From: Sutterella sp. UBA1442
Lineage (GTDB): Bacteria > Pseudomonadota > Gammaproteobacteria > Burkholderiales > Burkholderiaceae_F
Assembly: GCA_002329575.1 (NCBI GenBank)
Contig: DCTK01000106.1
Location: 32,921-45,730 of the forward strand
Direction: 5' to 3'
Length of the DNA: 12,810 nt
Shown here: positions 7,776 through 12,810 of the stretch, in pieces
Position numbering within the stretch: the first letter of the stretch is position 1
How the letters are laid out: each line of letters opens with the position of its first letter
Notes under the pieces: model-generated
The model's input: only the letters and a program-made list of their open reading frames with translations
What the model was told of the DNA's origin: nothing
The model's database searches: none
Made by a program: the position numbers and the translations under genes

Positions 7776-7802
7776 AAGAGTCGGTTGATTTGATTCTTTT
7801 TT
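7776..7802 (+). terminator. Terminator-like hairpin in leader 1 (attenuator candidate)
   Basis: AAGAGTC (7776-7782) pairs with GATTCTT (7792-7798) with one G-U pair, around a 9 nt loop, and runs into TTTTTT. The 5' arm can instead pair with CCGATTC (7808-7814) just downstream, giving a competing helix of about 8 bp that would remove the terminator. It lies inside the transcribed leader of yjiH, 340 nt before the gene, which is unusual for a simple end-of-operon terminator. Confidence 0.5.
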
Positions 7803-7821
7803 CATAGCCGATTCTCCCGAG

Positions 7822-7872
7822 CGGTCTGAAACCGATAGTTAAAAGAGCTTTCATCTTTTCACTTTTAGACCG
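7822..7872 (+). promoter_or_regulatory. Conserved leader hairpin CGGTCTGAA, copy 1
   Basis: CGGTCTGAAA (7822-7831) pairs with TTTTAGACCG (7863-7872) with one G-U pair, and an inner stem AAAAGA/TCTTTT lies at 7841-7859. The element ends 31 nt before the leader peptide ORF. The second yjiHG leader carries CGGTCTGAA in a comparable hairpin 31 nt before its own peptide ORF (9815-9869), which argues for a functional RNA structure. Confidence 0.55.
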
Positions 7873-7903
7873 TAGAAATAAACCCAACGTCTGAGAAGCT
7901 GCA

Positions 7904-8077
7904 ATGTCAACTTATCGAGTACAAACCCTTCAAGTAGTGCCCGGCATGGTCGGCACCATTATTCAAAGCCTTCACTATGAAGAGGGGTTTGATGCGATTG
8001 AATGTGTCCTTTTCCGATGCACGCGTTTGACTCGAGCGTTTTGTTTTGTGGGTCCGGTGACGCATTGGCGTCTCTGA
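7904..8077 (+). CDS. Leader peptide ORF upstream of yjiH copy 1
   Basis: A 57-codon ORF starts MSTYRVQTLQ and ends CTRLTRAFCFVGPVTHWRL. It stops 61 nt before yjiH. The equivalent position in the next operon holds a 48-codon ORF with matching ends: M(S/T)TxRxxT, then C(T/A)RLxRAxxxVGP(V/I). Shared residues often use different codons (Arg CGT/AGG and CGA/AGA, Leu TTG/CTT, Gly GGT/GGC, Pro CCG/CCC), which favours selection on the peptide itself. A weak GAGAAG lies about 6-10 nt before the ATG. It has no signal peptide or clear membrane helix. It could be a regulatory nascent peptide or a small protein acting with YjiH/YjiG; the family is not known to me. Confidence 0.6.
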   Translation: MSTYRVQTLQVVPGMVGTIIQSLHYEEGFDAIECVLFRCTRLTRAFCFVGPVTHWRL

Positions 8078-8138
8078 AGCATTGATCTTGGCTAGTAAGC
8101 CACTTTGACCCTTTTTCGTAATTTTTAGGACTCACAAA

Positions 8139-8936
8139 ATGACAGAACAAAACGCCAAACTTCAAACGCAACAAAAGCCTGTCACATCGGCTGAAGAGCC
8201 CGTGACAATCGGCTGCTACATCTCGCTGGCTTTTGCCATTGTGTTTTTCTCCGGTCTTGCTGCCGGTACCGCTTATAACTTCTGCGACTTCATTACGCTA
8301 CTGGGCTCGGCGGGCAAAATGGTTGCCTCGGTCACCGATACGCCTGATGGGATTGTCACCGCCATGAGTAATTTCCGCGGCCGTGGAGGCTCGGGCGCCA
8401 TTGACGGCTTCATGGTGGCGCTATCCATGGTCGTGCCCGGTGTCATGTTTGCCATGGGCATGATTACGGTCTTTGAGCACTACGGTGCACTGCGAGCTGC
8501 AAAGAAACTGTTAACGCCCGTGCTGCGCTTTTTAATTGGTGTGCCCGGCGCCGGTACCTTAGCGTTGATTGCTTGCTTGCAATCTACGGACGGCGGAGCG
8601 GCGCTAACCCGTCAGCTCAAAGATAACGGCTCATTGACCTATGAAGAAGTCAATAACTTTGCCGCTTTCCAAATGGTCTCTTGCGCGCCGATCACAAATT
8701 TCATCACCTACGGCGCAGTGCTTTTCGGTCTGACAACCGCAACGGGCGAAGTGGCTGTCCCGCTTTCAATCGGTTTAGGCTTGGGAGTGCTTTTAGTCAA
8801 TAAGTTTTTGGCCGCCAACGTCATGCGTATCCTGCAAAAGCGCTTGGCTTTAAAAAAGGCCCAGACGCAATCAAGCACAGCTCTTCATACCCCCGTCGCA
8901 CAGTCCGCAACCATTTCGACCGCTAAAGGAGAATGA
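8139..8936 (+). CDS. yjiH: YjiH-type nucleoside-recognition (Gate) domain membrane protein, copy 1
   Basis: The 265 residues match the YjiH family of inner membrane proteins with a nucleoside-recognition/Gate domain. Recognisable blocks are FFSGLAAGTA followed by FCDFITLLGSAGK, the loop NFRGRGGSGAIDGF, then FEHYGALRAAKKLLTPVLRF, LIGVPGAGTLALIACLQSTD and the C-terminal LLVNKFLAANVMRIL. About five or six hydrophobic segments are visible. The N-terminal 20 residues are polar, and a Gln/Ala/Thr-rich tail follows the last helix. YjiH and YjiG are consistently neighbouring genes in enterobacteria, and transport has been proposed but no substrate is established. TAGGA about 8-10 nt before the ATG sets the start. 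yjiG follows after 2 nt. Confidence 0.88.
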   Translation: MTEQNAKLQTQQKPVTSAEEPVTIGCYISLAFAIVFFSGLAAGTAYNFCDFITLLGSAGKMVASVTDTPDGIVTAMSNFRGRGGSGAIDGFMVALSMVVPGVMFAMGMITVFEHYGALRAAKKLLTPVLRFLIGVPGAGTLALIACLQSTDGGAALTRQLKDNGSLTYEEVNNFAAFQMVSCAPITNFITYGAVLFGLTTATGEVAVPLSIGLGLGVLLVNKFLAANVMRILQKRLALKKAQTQSSTALHTPVAQSATISTAKGE

Positions 8937-8938
8937 TC

Positions 8939-9421
8939 ATGACAGTCACGCAAACCAATACCATGCAACAAAAACCGATGATTACCGACATTTTTGTGCA
9001 AGGCGCAAGAAAAGGTTTTGACATTGCCACCAAGGCCATGATCCCGAATCTCATTATGGCGTTCGTGCTCATTAAGGCTTTAAACGTTACGGGGCTTTTA
9101 GATTTAATCGGACGAGTTTGCGCGCCGGTGATGGAGCTTTTTGGCCTGCCCGGTGAAGCAGCAACGATTTTGGCAAGCGCCTGGTTGTCAATCGGGGGCG
9201 GCGTGGGTGTTGCAGCAGCCTTGTATGAAATCCAAGCCATGAGCGGGCAAGAACTTGCCGTTATCATGCCCTCGATTTTCATTATGGGTAGCCAGCTTCA
9301 ATACATGGGCCGCTGCTTAGGCGTTATCGGCATTAATGACCGTATGCTTTATGTGTTGATGACGATGCCCATCGTGTTTGCCTTTATCACGATGGCCGTG
9401 ATGAATGTCTTAATCGGATGA
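8939..9421 (+). CDS. yjiG: YjiG-type (SpmB-like) membrane protein, copy 1
   Basis: This 160-residue membrane protein matches YjiG. Blocks are the ITDIFVQGARKGFDIATKAM start, IPNLIMAFVLIKALNVTGLL, the very typical FGLPGEAATIL, and MGSQLQYMGRCLGVIGIN. YjiG is related to the Gate-domain SpmB proteins and is thought to act with YjiH; the partner role is inference from constant adjacency. An ATG at 8933 overlaps the yjiH stop (ATGA), but AAAGGAG is only one base before it and about 7 nt before ATG 8939. The paralogue at 10884 aligns with the later ATG, so 8939 is preferred. Confidence 0.88.
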   Translation: MTVTQTNTMQQKPMITDIFVQGARKGFDIATKAMIPNLIMAFVLIKALNVTGLLDLIGRVCAPVMELFGLPGEAATILASAWLSIGGGVGVAAALYEIQAMSGQELAVIMPSIFIMGSQLQYMGRCLGVIGINDRMLYVLMTMPIVFAFITMAVMNVLIG

Positions 9422-9432
9422 GTGTTGGAGTC

Positions 9433-9464
9433 GGGATTTTTAGGCACAATCGCCTAAAAGTCCC
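9433..9464 (+). other. 13 bp hairpin directly after yjiG copy 1
   Basis: GGGATTTTTAGGC pairs with GCCTAAAAGTCCC (12 Watson-Crick pairs and one G-U) around the loop ACAATC. It starts 11 nt after the yjiG stop but is followed by TGAAAATAGG rather than a T-run, so it is not a standard terminator. GGCACAA (9443-9449), within its 5' arm and loop, can instead pair with TTGTGCC (9478-9484), giving a competing 7 bp helix. It may protect the upstream mRNA 3' end or be part of a switch. Confidence 0.6.
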
Positions 9465-9525
9465 TGAAAATAGGTATTTGTGCCGATTGAATGGATGTCT
9501 TGGTTTGGCGCAAAATGTATGACAA

Positions 9526-9545
9526 GCTTCAGATAGTCCTGAAGC
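9526..9545 (+). other. 7 bp hairpin in leader 2
   Basis: GCTTCAG and CTGAAGC pair perfectly around the loop ATAGTC. It is one of a series of stems in the gene-free stretch 9422-10098. Confidence 0.5.
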
Positions 9546-9568
9546 GTGCAGAGATAAGAGAGTTTAAG

Positions 9569-9781
9569 ATGCTAGCCATTAGCCTTTTGAACAGTTTGAG
9601 AACCTCGCAGGGCCAAAGTTGTTGCTCCGGTTCTCTTGCGGTCTCTGCTACCAGTCTCGTCAAACCTGTTAGCCGCTCAAGTCAGTCTTGCGCGGCTATT
9701 TTGTTCTCCTTTAGCATCGGGGAACGCTTCTGGCGTTTCCCGCTTCCCGCATTTGTCGCTTTCAGCTACCGATACTGCTGA
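9569..9781 (+). CDS. Possible 70-codon upstream ORF in leader 2
   Basis: ATG at 9569 has GAGAG about 6 nt upstream and opens 70 codons ending in FSYRYC-stop; the frame extends upstream to an ATG at 9491. The peptide is Ser-rich with no recognisable family. It overlaps a terminator-like hairpin (9670-9698) and two other stems, so the sequence may be constrained as RNA rather than protein. It shares GTCAGTCTTG, in the same codon phase (Gln-Ser-Cys), with the leader peptide ORF at 9901. I consider it probably non-coding. Confidence 0.2.
   Translation: MLAISLLNSLRTSQGQSCCSGSLAVSATSLVKPVSRSSQSCAAILFSFSIGERFWRFPLPAFVAFSYRYC
9670..9698 (+). terminator. Terminator-like hairpin in leader 2
   Basis: TAGCCGC pairs with GCGGCTA, a T-C mismatch follows, then CAAG pairs with CTTG around the loop TCAGT. 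The stem is followed by TTTTGTTCTCCTTT. It could end the first yjiHG transcript or attenuate the second. It lies 400 nt before yjiH copy 2, a position comparable to the terminator-like stem in leader 1. Confidence 0.6.
9719..9741 (+). other. 9 bp hairpin in leader 2
   Basis: GGGGAACGC pairs with GCGTTTCCC (one G-U) around TTCTG. It starts only 21 nt after the terminator-like stem. No T-run follows. Confidence 0.5.
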
Positions 9782-9806
9782 AAATCCGACCGGTTCCAAG
9801 TGAACC
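9760..9806 (+). other. Two small hairpins in leader 2
   Basis: TTTCAGC (9760-9766) pairs perfectly with GCTGAAA (9777-9783). Then GGTTC (9792-9796) pairs with GAACC (9802-9806) around CAAGT. They lie between the 9 bp stem and the conserved CGGTCTGAA hairpin. Confidence 0.45.
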
Positions 9807-9814
9807 AACCCCAT

Positions 9815-9869
9815 ACGGTCTGAATACCGTTTAAACGTTAAATAAAAGTGTAACTGTATTCAGTACCGT
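9815..9869 (+). promoter_or_regulatory. Conserved leader hairpin CGGTCTGAA, copy 2
   Basis: ACGGTCTGAATAC (9815-9827) pairs with GTATTCAGTACCGT (9856-9869) as two helices, ACGGT/ACCGT and TGAATAC/GTATTCA, separated by a small internal loop. A local alternative, ACGGT/ACCGT at 9815-9830, is also possible. It ends 31 nt before the leader peptide ORF, the same distance as copy 1 in the first leader. The bases CGGTCTGAA and a GTTAAA-type loop segment are shared between the copies. Confidence 0.55.
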
Positions 9870-9900
9870 CAAATAAAAAACAATCGACGGGAACGATGCT

Positions 9901-10047
9901 ATGACAACCCAACGCTGTCACACTCAACACAATCCGATTCAAGACTCATGTCAAGGGACACAAAGTGTCATTGAGACCTGTCAGTCTTGTGCAAGGCTTT
10001 TGAGAGCGCTGATGCAAGTCGGCCCCATCGTTTATCGATTCCGGTGA
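9901..10047 (+). CDS. Leader peptide ORF upstream of yjiH copy 2
   Basis: A 48-codon ORF begins MTTQRCHTQHNPIQD and ends CARLLRALMQVGPIVYRFR. GACGGGA lies about 8 nt before the ATG, a usable ribosome site. It stops 51 nt before yjiH. It is homologous at both ends to the ORF at 7904-8077, with a variable, shorter middle that is rich in Gln (seven in all). Conserved residues near the C terminus are Cys, Arg-Leu, Arg-Ala and Val-Gly-Pro, and these are encoded with largely different codons. The Arg-Ala and Gly-Pro pairs recall ribosome-arrest sequences such as the SecM RAGP end, but spacing differs and six residues follow Pro. Regulatory peptide or small functional protein both remain possible. 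Confidence 0.62.
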   Translation: MTTQRCHTQHNPIQDSCQGTQSVIETCQSCARLLRALMQVGPIVYRFR

Positions 10048-10098
10048 GTGACTTTGAGAAACCTTTTTGATTAAAACGATTTTTAGGAATTTTCAACT

Positions 10099-10881
10099 AT
10101 GACAGACAAACAACAAACACCGGTAACGGTAGAAGAAGAAAAAGTAACAATCGGGTGTTACATCTCATTGGCTTTGGCCATTACGTTCTTCTCGGGTGCA
10201 TTGGCCGGAACGGCGCATTTCTACAGCTTCCTTGACTTCCAAACCTTGATGGGAAGCGCGGGCAAACTCGTCACGAACGTCTCTGAAGCCGCTGACGGTA
10301 CGATCGTCACCAAGATGGGTACATTCCGTGGTACGGGGGGCTCCGGTGCATTGGATGCCTTCGTGATGGGTATTTCGATGGTTTTGCCGGGCGTTATGCT
10401 TGCCATCGGCATGATCACGGTTTTTGAACACTACGGTGCTCTTAAGGCTGCGAAGAAGCTCTTGACGCCCGTGTTGCGTTTCTTGATCGGTGTGCCGGGT
10501 ACAGCAACGTTAGCCATGGTGGCTTGCCTTCAATCCACTGACGGTGGCGCCGCTTTAACGCGCCAATTGAAAGACTCCGGTGCATTGACCGAACGCGAGG
10601 TCAATATCTTTGCCACGTTCCAGATGACAAGCTGTGCTCCGGTGACAAACTTCATCACCTTCAGCGCTTTGGTCTTCGCATTGCAGAACGCCGATGGCTC
10701 TCCGGCATTACCCATTACGATGGGAACGGGTTTAGCCGTGTTGTTAGGCTCGAAATTTGTCGGCGCCAATCTGATGCGAGTCTTGTTAGCTTTAGCCGAT
10801 AAGCGTCAAAGTGCTAAAGACGCTAAAGAAGCTCAAGCCGCTGTCCCTGCTGTTGCTACCGTTACGATTGAAAGGAATTAA
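10099..10881 (+). CDS. yjiH: YjiH-type nucleoside-recognition (Gate) domain membrane protein, copy 2
   Basis: The 260-residue paralogue of the protein at 8139 is roughly two thirds identical by eye. Identical blocks include VTIGCYISLA, MITVFEHYGAL, AAKKLLTPVLRFLIGVPG and the CLQSTDGGAALTRQLKD core; differences concentrate in the N terminus, in the loop after GSAGK and in the C-terminal tail. FRGTGGSGALDAF replaces FRGRGGSGAIDGF. TTTTTAGGA precedes the ATG by about 10 nt and is shared with copy 1. yjiG copy 2 follows after 2 nt. Conserved core with divergent loops and tail suggests related but distinct substrates or regulation, which is inference. Confidence 0.88.
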   Translation: MTDKQQTPVTVEEEKVTIGCYISLALAITFFSGALAGTAHFYSFLDFQTLMGSAGKLVTNVSEAADGTIVTKMGTFRGTGGSGALDAFVMGISMVLPGVMLAIGMITVFEHYGALKAAKKLLTPVLRFLIGVPGTATLAMVACLQSTDGGAALTRQLKDSGALTEREVNIFATFQMTSCAPVTNFITFSALVFALQNADGSPALPITMGTGLAVLLGSKFVGANLMRVLLALADKRQSAKDAKEAQAAVPAVATVTIERN

Positions 10882-10883
10882 TC

Positions 10884-11360
10884 ATGTCTGCCGCTACTGC
10901 CTCTAAACCGATGATTACCGATGTATTCGTCAAGGGTGCCCGTCAGGGTTGGGAAATGGCTACAAAGTCCATGTTGCCCAATGTGATCATGGCCTTCATA
11001 TTGATTAAAGTGCTCAATGTCACGGGTCTTTTGGGCATGATCGGTCAAGCGTTCAGTCCGTTGATGGGGCTTTTCGGCCTGCCCGGTGAAGCTGCCACGA
11101 TTTTGATGAGCGGATACTTGTCTTCGATGGGTGGCATTGGTGTGGCGATTGCGCTTTTCGAGCAAGGCGTCATGAACGGTGAACAACTCGCTGTGATATT
11201 GCCCTCGATTTTCGTGATGGGCGGACAGCTTCAATACATGGGTCGTTGCTTAGGCGTGATCGGCATTAAGGGCAATATGATGGTTGCCATCATGTGTGTG
11301 CCGATTGTGATGGCTCTTGTTGTCATGATGTTCATGCGACTTGTGGTGGTCGGTGTGTAG
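10884..11360 (+). CDS. yjiG: YjiG-type (SpmB-like) membrane protein, copy 2
   Basis: The 158-residue paralogue of the protein at 8939 keeps PMITDVFVKGARQGWEMATK, MLPNVIMAFILIKVLNVTGLL, GLFGLPGEAATIL and the MGGQLQYMGRCLGVIGIKG block. Hydrophobic segments match copy 1. AAAGGA about 9 nt upstream sets the ATG. It closes the second operon, and a strong terminator follows at 11448-11473. Confidence 0.88.
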   Translation: MSAATASKPMITDVFVKGARQGWEMATKSMLPNVIMAFILIKVLNVTGLLGMIGQAFSPLMGLFGLPGEAATILMSGYLSSMGGIGVAIALFEQGVMNGEQLAVILPSIFVMGGQLQYMGRCLGVIGIKGNMMVAIMCVPIVMALVVMMFMRLVVVGV

Positions 11361-11414
11361 AGCGAACTCGTGAAGTTTTCAAAGGCTTCGGGCGGTCTGC
11401 CATATGGGGGTGCG

Positions 11415-11428
11415 GGCCTCCCGAGGCC
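11415..11428. other. GC-rich hairpin after yjiG copy 2
   Basis: GGCCTC and GAGGCC form a stem with a very short CC turn (5 bp with a 4 nt loop is more realistic), followed by TTTGGG. It is a minor structure ahead of the main terminator. Confidence 0.35.
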
Positions 11429-11447
11429 TTTGGGTTATGTAGAAGAG

Positions 11448-11473
11448 TAAGCCCGAGAAAACTCTCGGGCTTA
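11448..11473. terminator. Bidirectional terminator between yjiG copy 2 and the usp gene
   Basis: TAAGCCCGAGA pairs perfectly with TCTCGGGCTTA (11 bp) around the loop AAAC. The genes converge on it. The plus-strand tail is TCAATGTCTTTCT and the minus-strand tail CTCTTCTACAT, both moderately U-rich. Confidence 0.85.
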
Positions 11474-11528
11474 TCAATGTCTTTCTAAATCGTAATCGAT
11501 CTAAAAGACTCTGTGAAAGTGTTATCGA

Positions 11529-12428
11529 TTAGTCCTTCTTCGGAATAATCAAGACGGTCTTTCGACTGTCGGCCACCATGGCACGGGTGCAGCTACCGAA
11601 AACAAGTGAGCGTAAAGCGCCTTTACCGTGAGAGCCCATCACGACCAAGTCAAGATGCTCGTTCGCGTAATCCACCAGCGCTTTTTGTAGCGGTCCTTCT
11701 AAAGACACAACCTTGGCTTCGACGCCAAATTCGTTGAACACTTCTAAGGTCGGTGCCGTTGCCACTTCCAGTTTCATGGCTTGCATCTTCGGCATCTTCT
11801 TATTCATCTTCAAAGCTTCGGTAGGCTCCACCCCAAGACTCATCGGCTTATCAGCTTCAGCGACGTGGAGTACTTCAAAAGTAGACTTGTCTCCGAAAAA
11901 GCCTTTATTTTCGCCGATAAATTCAGCGCTCTTAGGACCGAACGCCGAACCGTCAACAGCAACACCGATTCGCATCGAGCACGAAATTTCTTGCTCTTCA
12001 CTTTCGTAGCGGCAAAGCAAGATCGGGCAGGTTGCTTGGGCCACAACGGCCAATGACACCGAGCCCATGTAGAGGTTTTTCACCATGCTCAACCCACGAG
12101 CGCCCATCACGATCAAGTCAAAGGAGCCCACTTTGGCATACTCAGGCACAATCTTTGCGGGATGTCCCACGATAAGCTTATGAGTAAAGGGAAAGCCTGC
12201 CGCTTCAAGTTCAGCTTTCATGCGAGCAAGGGTCATTTGGTGCTCGGCTTCGTAGCTTGCATCCGTGCTATAAAAGTTACCTTGCTCAACGGGATCTTCA
12301 ACGGGTTTGGCGACATAGAGAAGCTCTACCTTGGTTTGCGTATCGCATAACCATTGTGCACGGGCAGATAAGAATTCAATCGCTTTGCGGCTGTCCAAAC
12401 CACCGTCAACGGGAACTAAAATTTTCAT
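11529..12428 (-). CDS. Tandem-domain universal stress protein (UspA family)
   Basis: The 299-residue protein contains two Usp domains. The first (about 1-141) starts MKILVPVDGG and carries the nucleotide motif GARGLSMVKNLYMGS, fitting G-2X-G-9X-G-S. The second (about 152-297) starts MRIGVAVDGS and carries GSHGKGALRSLVFGS with the same spacing. Both domains should therefore be able to bind ATP. Usp proteins are cytoplasmic and help survival under starvation, redox or envelope stress; the target here is unknown. ATG at 12428 is preferred over an in-frame GTG at 12434 because AGGAG lies 5 nt before the ATG and overlaps the GTG. It has its own promoter (12498-12528) and shares the terminator at 11448-11473. 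Confidence 0.93.
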   Translation of the reverse strand: MKILVPVDGGLDSRKAIEFLSARAQWLCDTQTKVELLYVAKPVEDPVEQGNFYSTDASYEAEHQMTLARMKAELEAAGFPFTHKLIVGHPAKIVPEYAKVGSFDLIVMGARGLSMVKNLYMGSVSLAVVAQATCPILLCRYESEEQEISCSMRIGVAVDGSAFGPKSAEFIGENKGFFGDKSTFEVLHVAEADKPMSLGVEPTEALKMNKKMPKMQAMKLEVATAPTLEVFNEFGVEAKVVSLEGPLQKALVDYANEHLDLVVMGSHGKGALRSLVFGSCTRAMVADSRKTVLIIPKKD

Positions 12429-12497
12429 ACGCACTCCTGATGTCCAAAATGTTTTAGCAAACGAGATTTAAACCCAAAATTTCTTCTTCTTTCTTTC

Positions 12498-12528
12498 AAT
12501 ATACGCCAAGTTGCACTTAGCGTGTCAA
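12498..12528 (-). promoter_or_regulatory. usp promoter with a 19 bp dyad spacer
   Basis: On the minus strand TTGACA (12523-12528) and TATATT (12498-12503) are separated by exactly 19 bp. That spacer, CGCTAAGTGCAACTTGGCG, is itself an imperfect palindrome with seven of eight arm positions matching (CGCtAAGT/ACTTgGCG). An over-long spacer filled by a dyad is the hallmark of MerR-family regulated promoters. No merR-like gene is in the window. Confidence 0.55.
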
Positions 12529-12616
12529 GAAATTTTTAAGCTAAAGCGACTCTTGAATTTGTCTTAACAAAGTGGCAAATGACCGAACAAATAGGCCCAG
12601 CTGACTAGATTGAGTT

Positions 12617-12685
12617 ATGACTTTCGTAATGAAAACGAGTAGCATTTCGTCATTGTCGACAAATTTCAAATTGGTCTTTTTATGA
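12617..12685 (+). CDS. Possible 22-codon ORF coupled to the next gene
   Basis: ATG at 12617 opens 22 codons (MTFVMKTSSISSLSTNFK..., then LVFL-stop). Its stop overlaps the next start as ATGA. The downstream gene lacks a ribosome site of its own, so translation of this ORF could deliver ribosomes to it. A weak TTGAG precedes the ATG. The upstream DNA includes the perfect palindrome TTGTCGACAA (12653-12662), inside this ORF. Confidence 0.3.
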   Translation: MTFVMKTSSISSLSTNFKLVFL

Positions 12686-12810
12686 CAACCTTTCTTATTG
12701 TTGTGGCCGCGATGGTGCTCACGCTTGTCCTACTCAAGCGAAAGATTCCGATCGGGGTGGCGATATTAGCGGGCGGTATTTTTATTTGGTTAATGACAGG
12801 CCCCACGTTT
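12682..12810 (+). CDS. N-terminal part of a membrane protein, DUF401-like
   Basis: The last 43 codons of the window stay open: MTTFLIVVAAMVLTLVLLKR, then KIPIGVAILAGGIFIWLMTG. They form two hydrophobic helices separated by a basic turn (KRKIP). The helix-KRK-IPIG-helix start resembles DUF401-type permeases and other ion-transporter-like membrane proteins, but the fragment is too short to decide. No Shine-Dalgarno sequence is visible; ATGA overlap with the small ORF at 12617 may explain this. An in-frame TAG lies 13 codons upstream with no better start in between. Confidence 0.5.
   Translation, partial: MTTFLIVVAAMVLTLVLLKRKIPIGVAILAGGIFIWLMTGPTF

Noticed and set aside
9491..9781. 96-codon reading of the leader 2 ORF from ATG 9491
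   Set aside because: ATG 9491 has no ribosome site and the region is dominated by hairpins; the shorter start at 9569 is listed only at low confidence.
10878..11234. Minus-strand ORF opposite yjiG copy 2
   Set aside because: Polar, His/Arg-rich translation without any family feature; antisense shadow of a conserved membrane protein.

Overview
The window (GC roughly 48-50% by eye) reads as a chromosomal segment of a betaproteobacterium. The combination of type I glutamine synthetase, a TRAP carboxylate transporter and YjiH/YjiG-type membrane proteins would fit a gut Burkholderiales such as the Sutterellaceae. That placement is a guess from gene content, not from a marker gene. No rRNA, tRNA, CRISPR array, transposase or integrase is visible.

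Layout. (1) 1-1998: the start of an unrecognised minus-strand gene; a bidirectional-looking hairpin; a minus-strand AlbA_2/HATPase_c_4 (RecG-like) regulator; and its AT-rich upstream region, which holds two identical TCTCGTAACGAGA palindromes and a 5 x 12 bp tandem repeat. (2) 1999-3408: glnA on the minus strand with a terminator and a possible promoter. (3) 3409-7447: a plus-strand TRAP transporter operon in the order dctP-dctM-dctQ, followed with no gap by an uncharacterised 296-residue gene. (4) 7448-11360: two consecutive yjiH-yjiG operons, clearly tandem paralogues, each preceded by a structured leader of about 680 nt. (5) 11361-12428: a perfect bidirectional terminator and a minus-strand tandem-domain universal stress protein whose promoter has a 19 bp dyad spacer. 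(6) 12435-12810: a small ORF coupled by an ATGA overlap to the start of a membrane protein that runs off the window.

The most interesting part is the pair of yjiHG leaders. Each ends in a small ORF (57 and 48 codons) 51-61 nt before yjiH. The two peptides share both termini: M(S/T)TxRxxT at the start and C(T/A)RLxRAxxxVGP(V/I) near the end. The matching residues often use different synonymous codons, which points to selection on the peptide. Just upstream of each small ORF lies a hairpin starting with CGGTCTGAA, and terminator-like hairpins lie further upstream. The whole looks like a duplicated, translated leader controlling an uncharacterised two-protein membrane system, perhaps by nascent-peptide or attenuation control. 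The function of YjiH/YjiG is not established, so what is sensed and moved cannot be read from the sequence.
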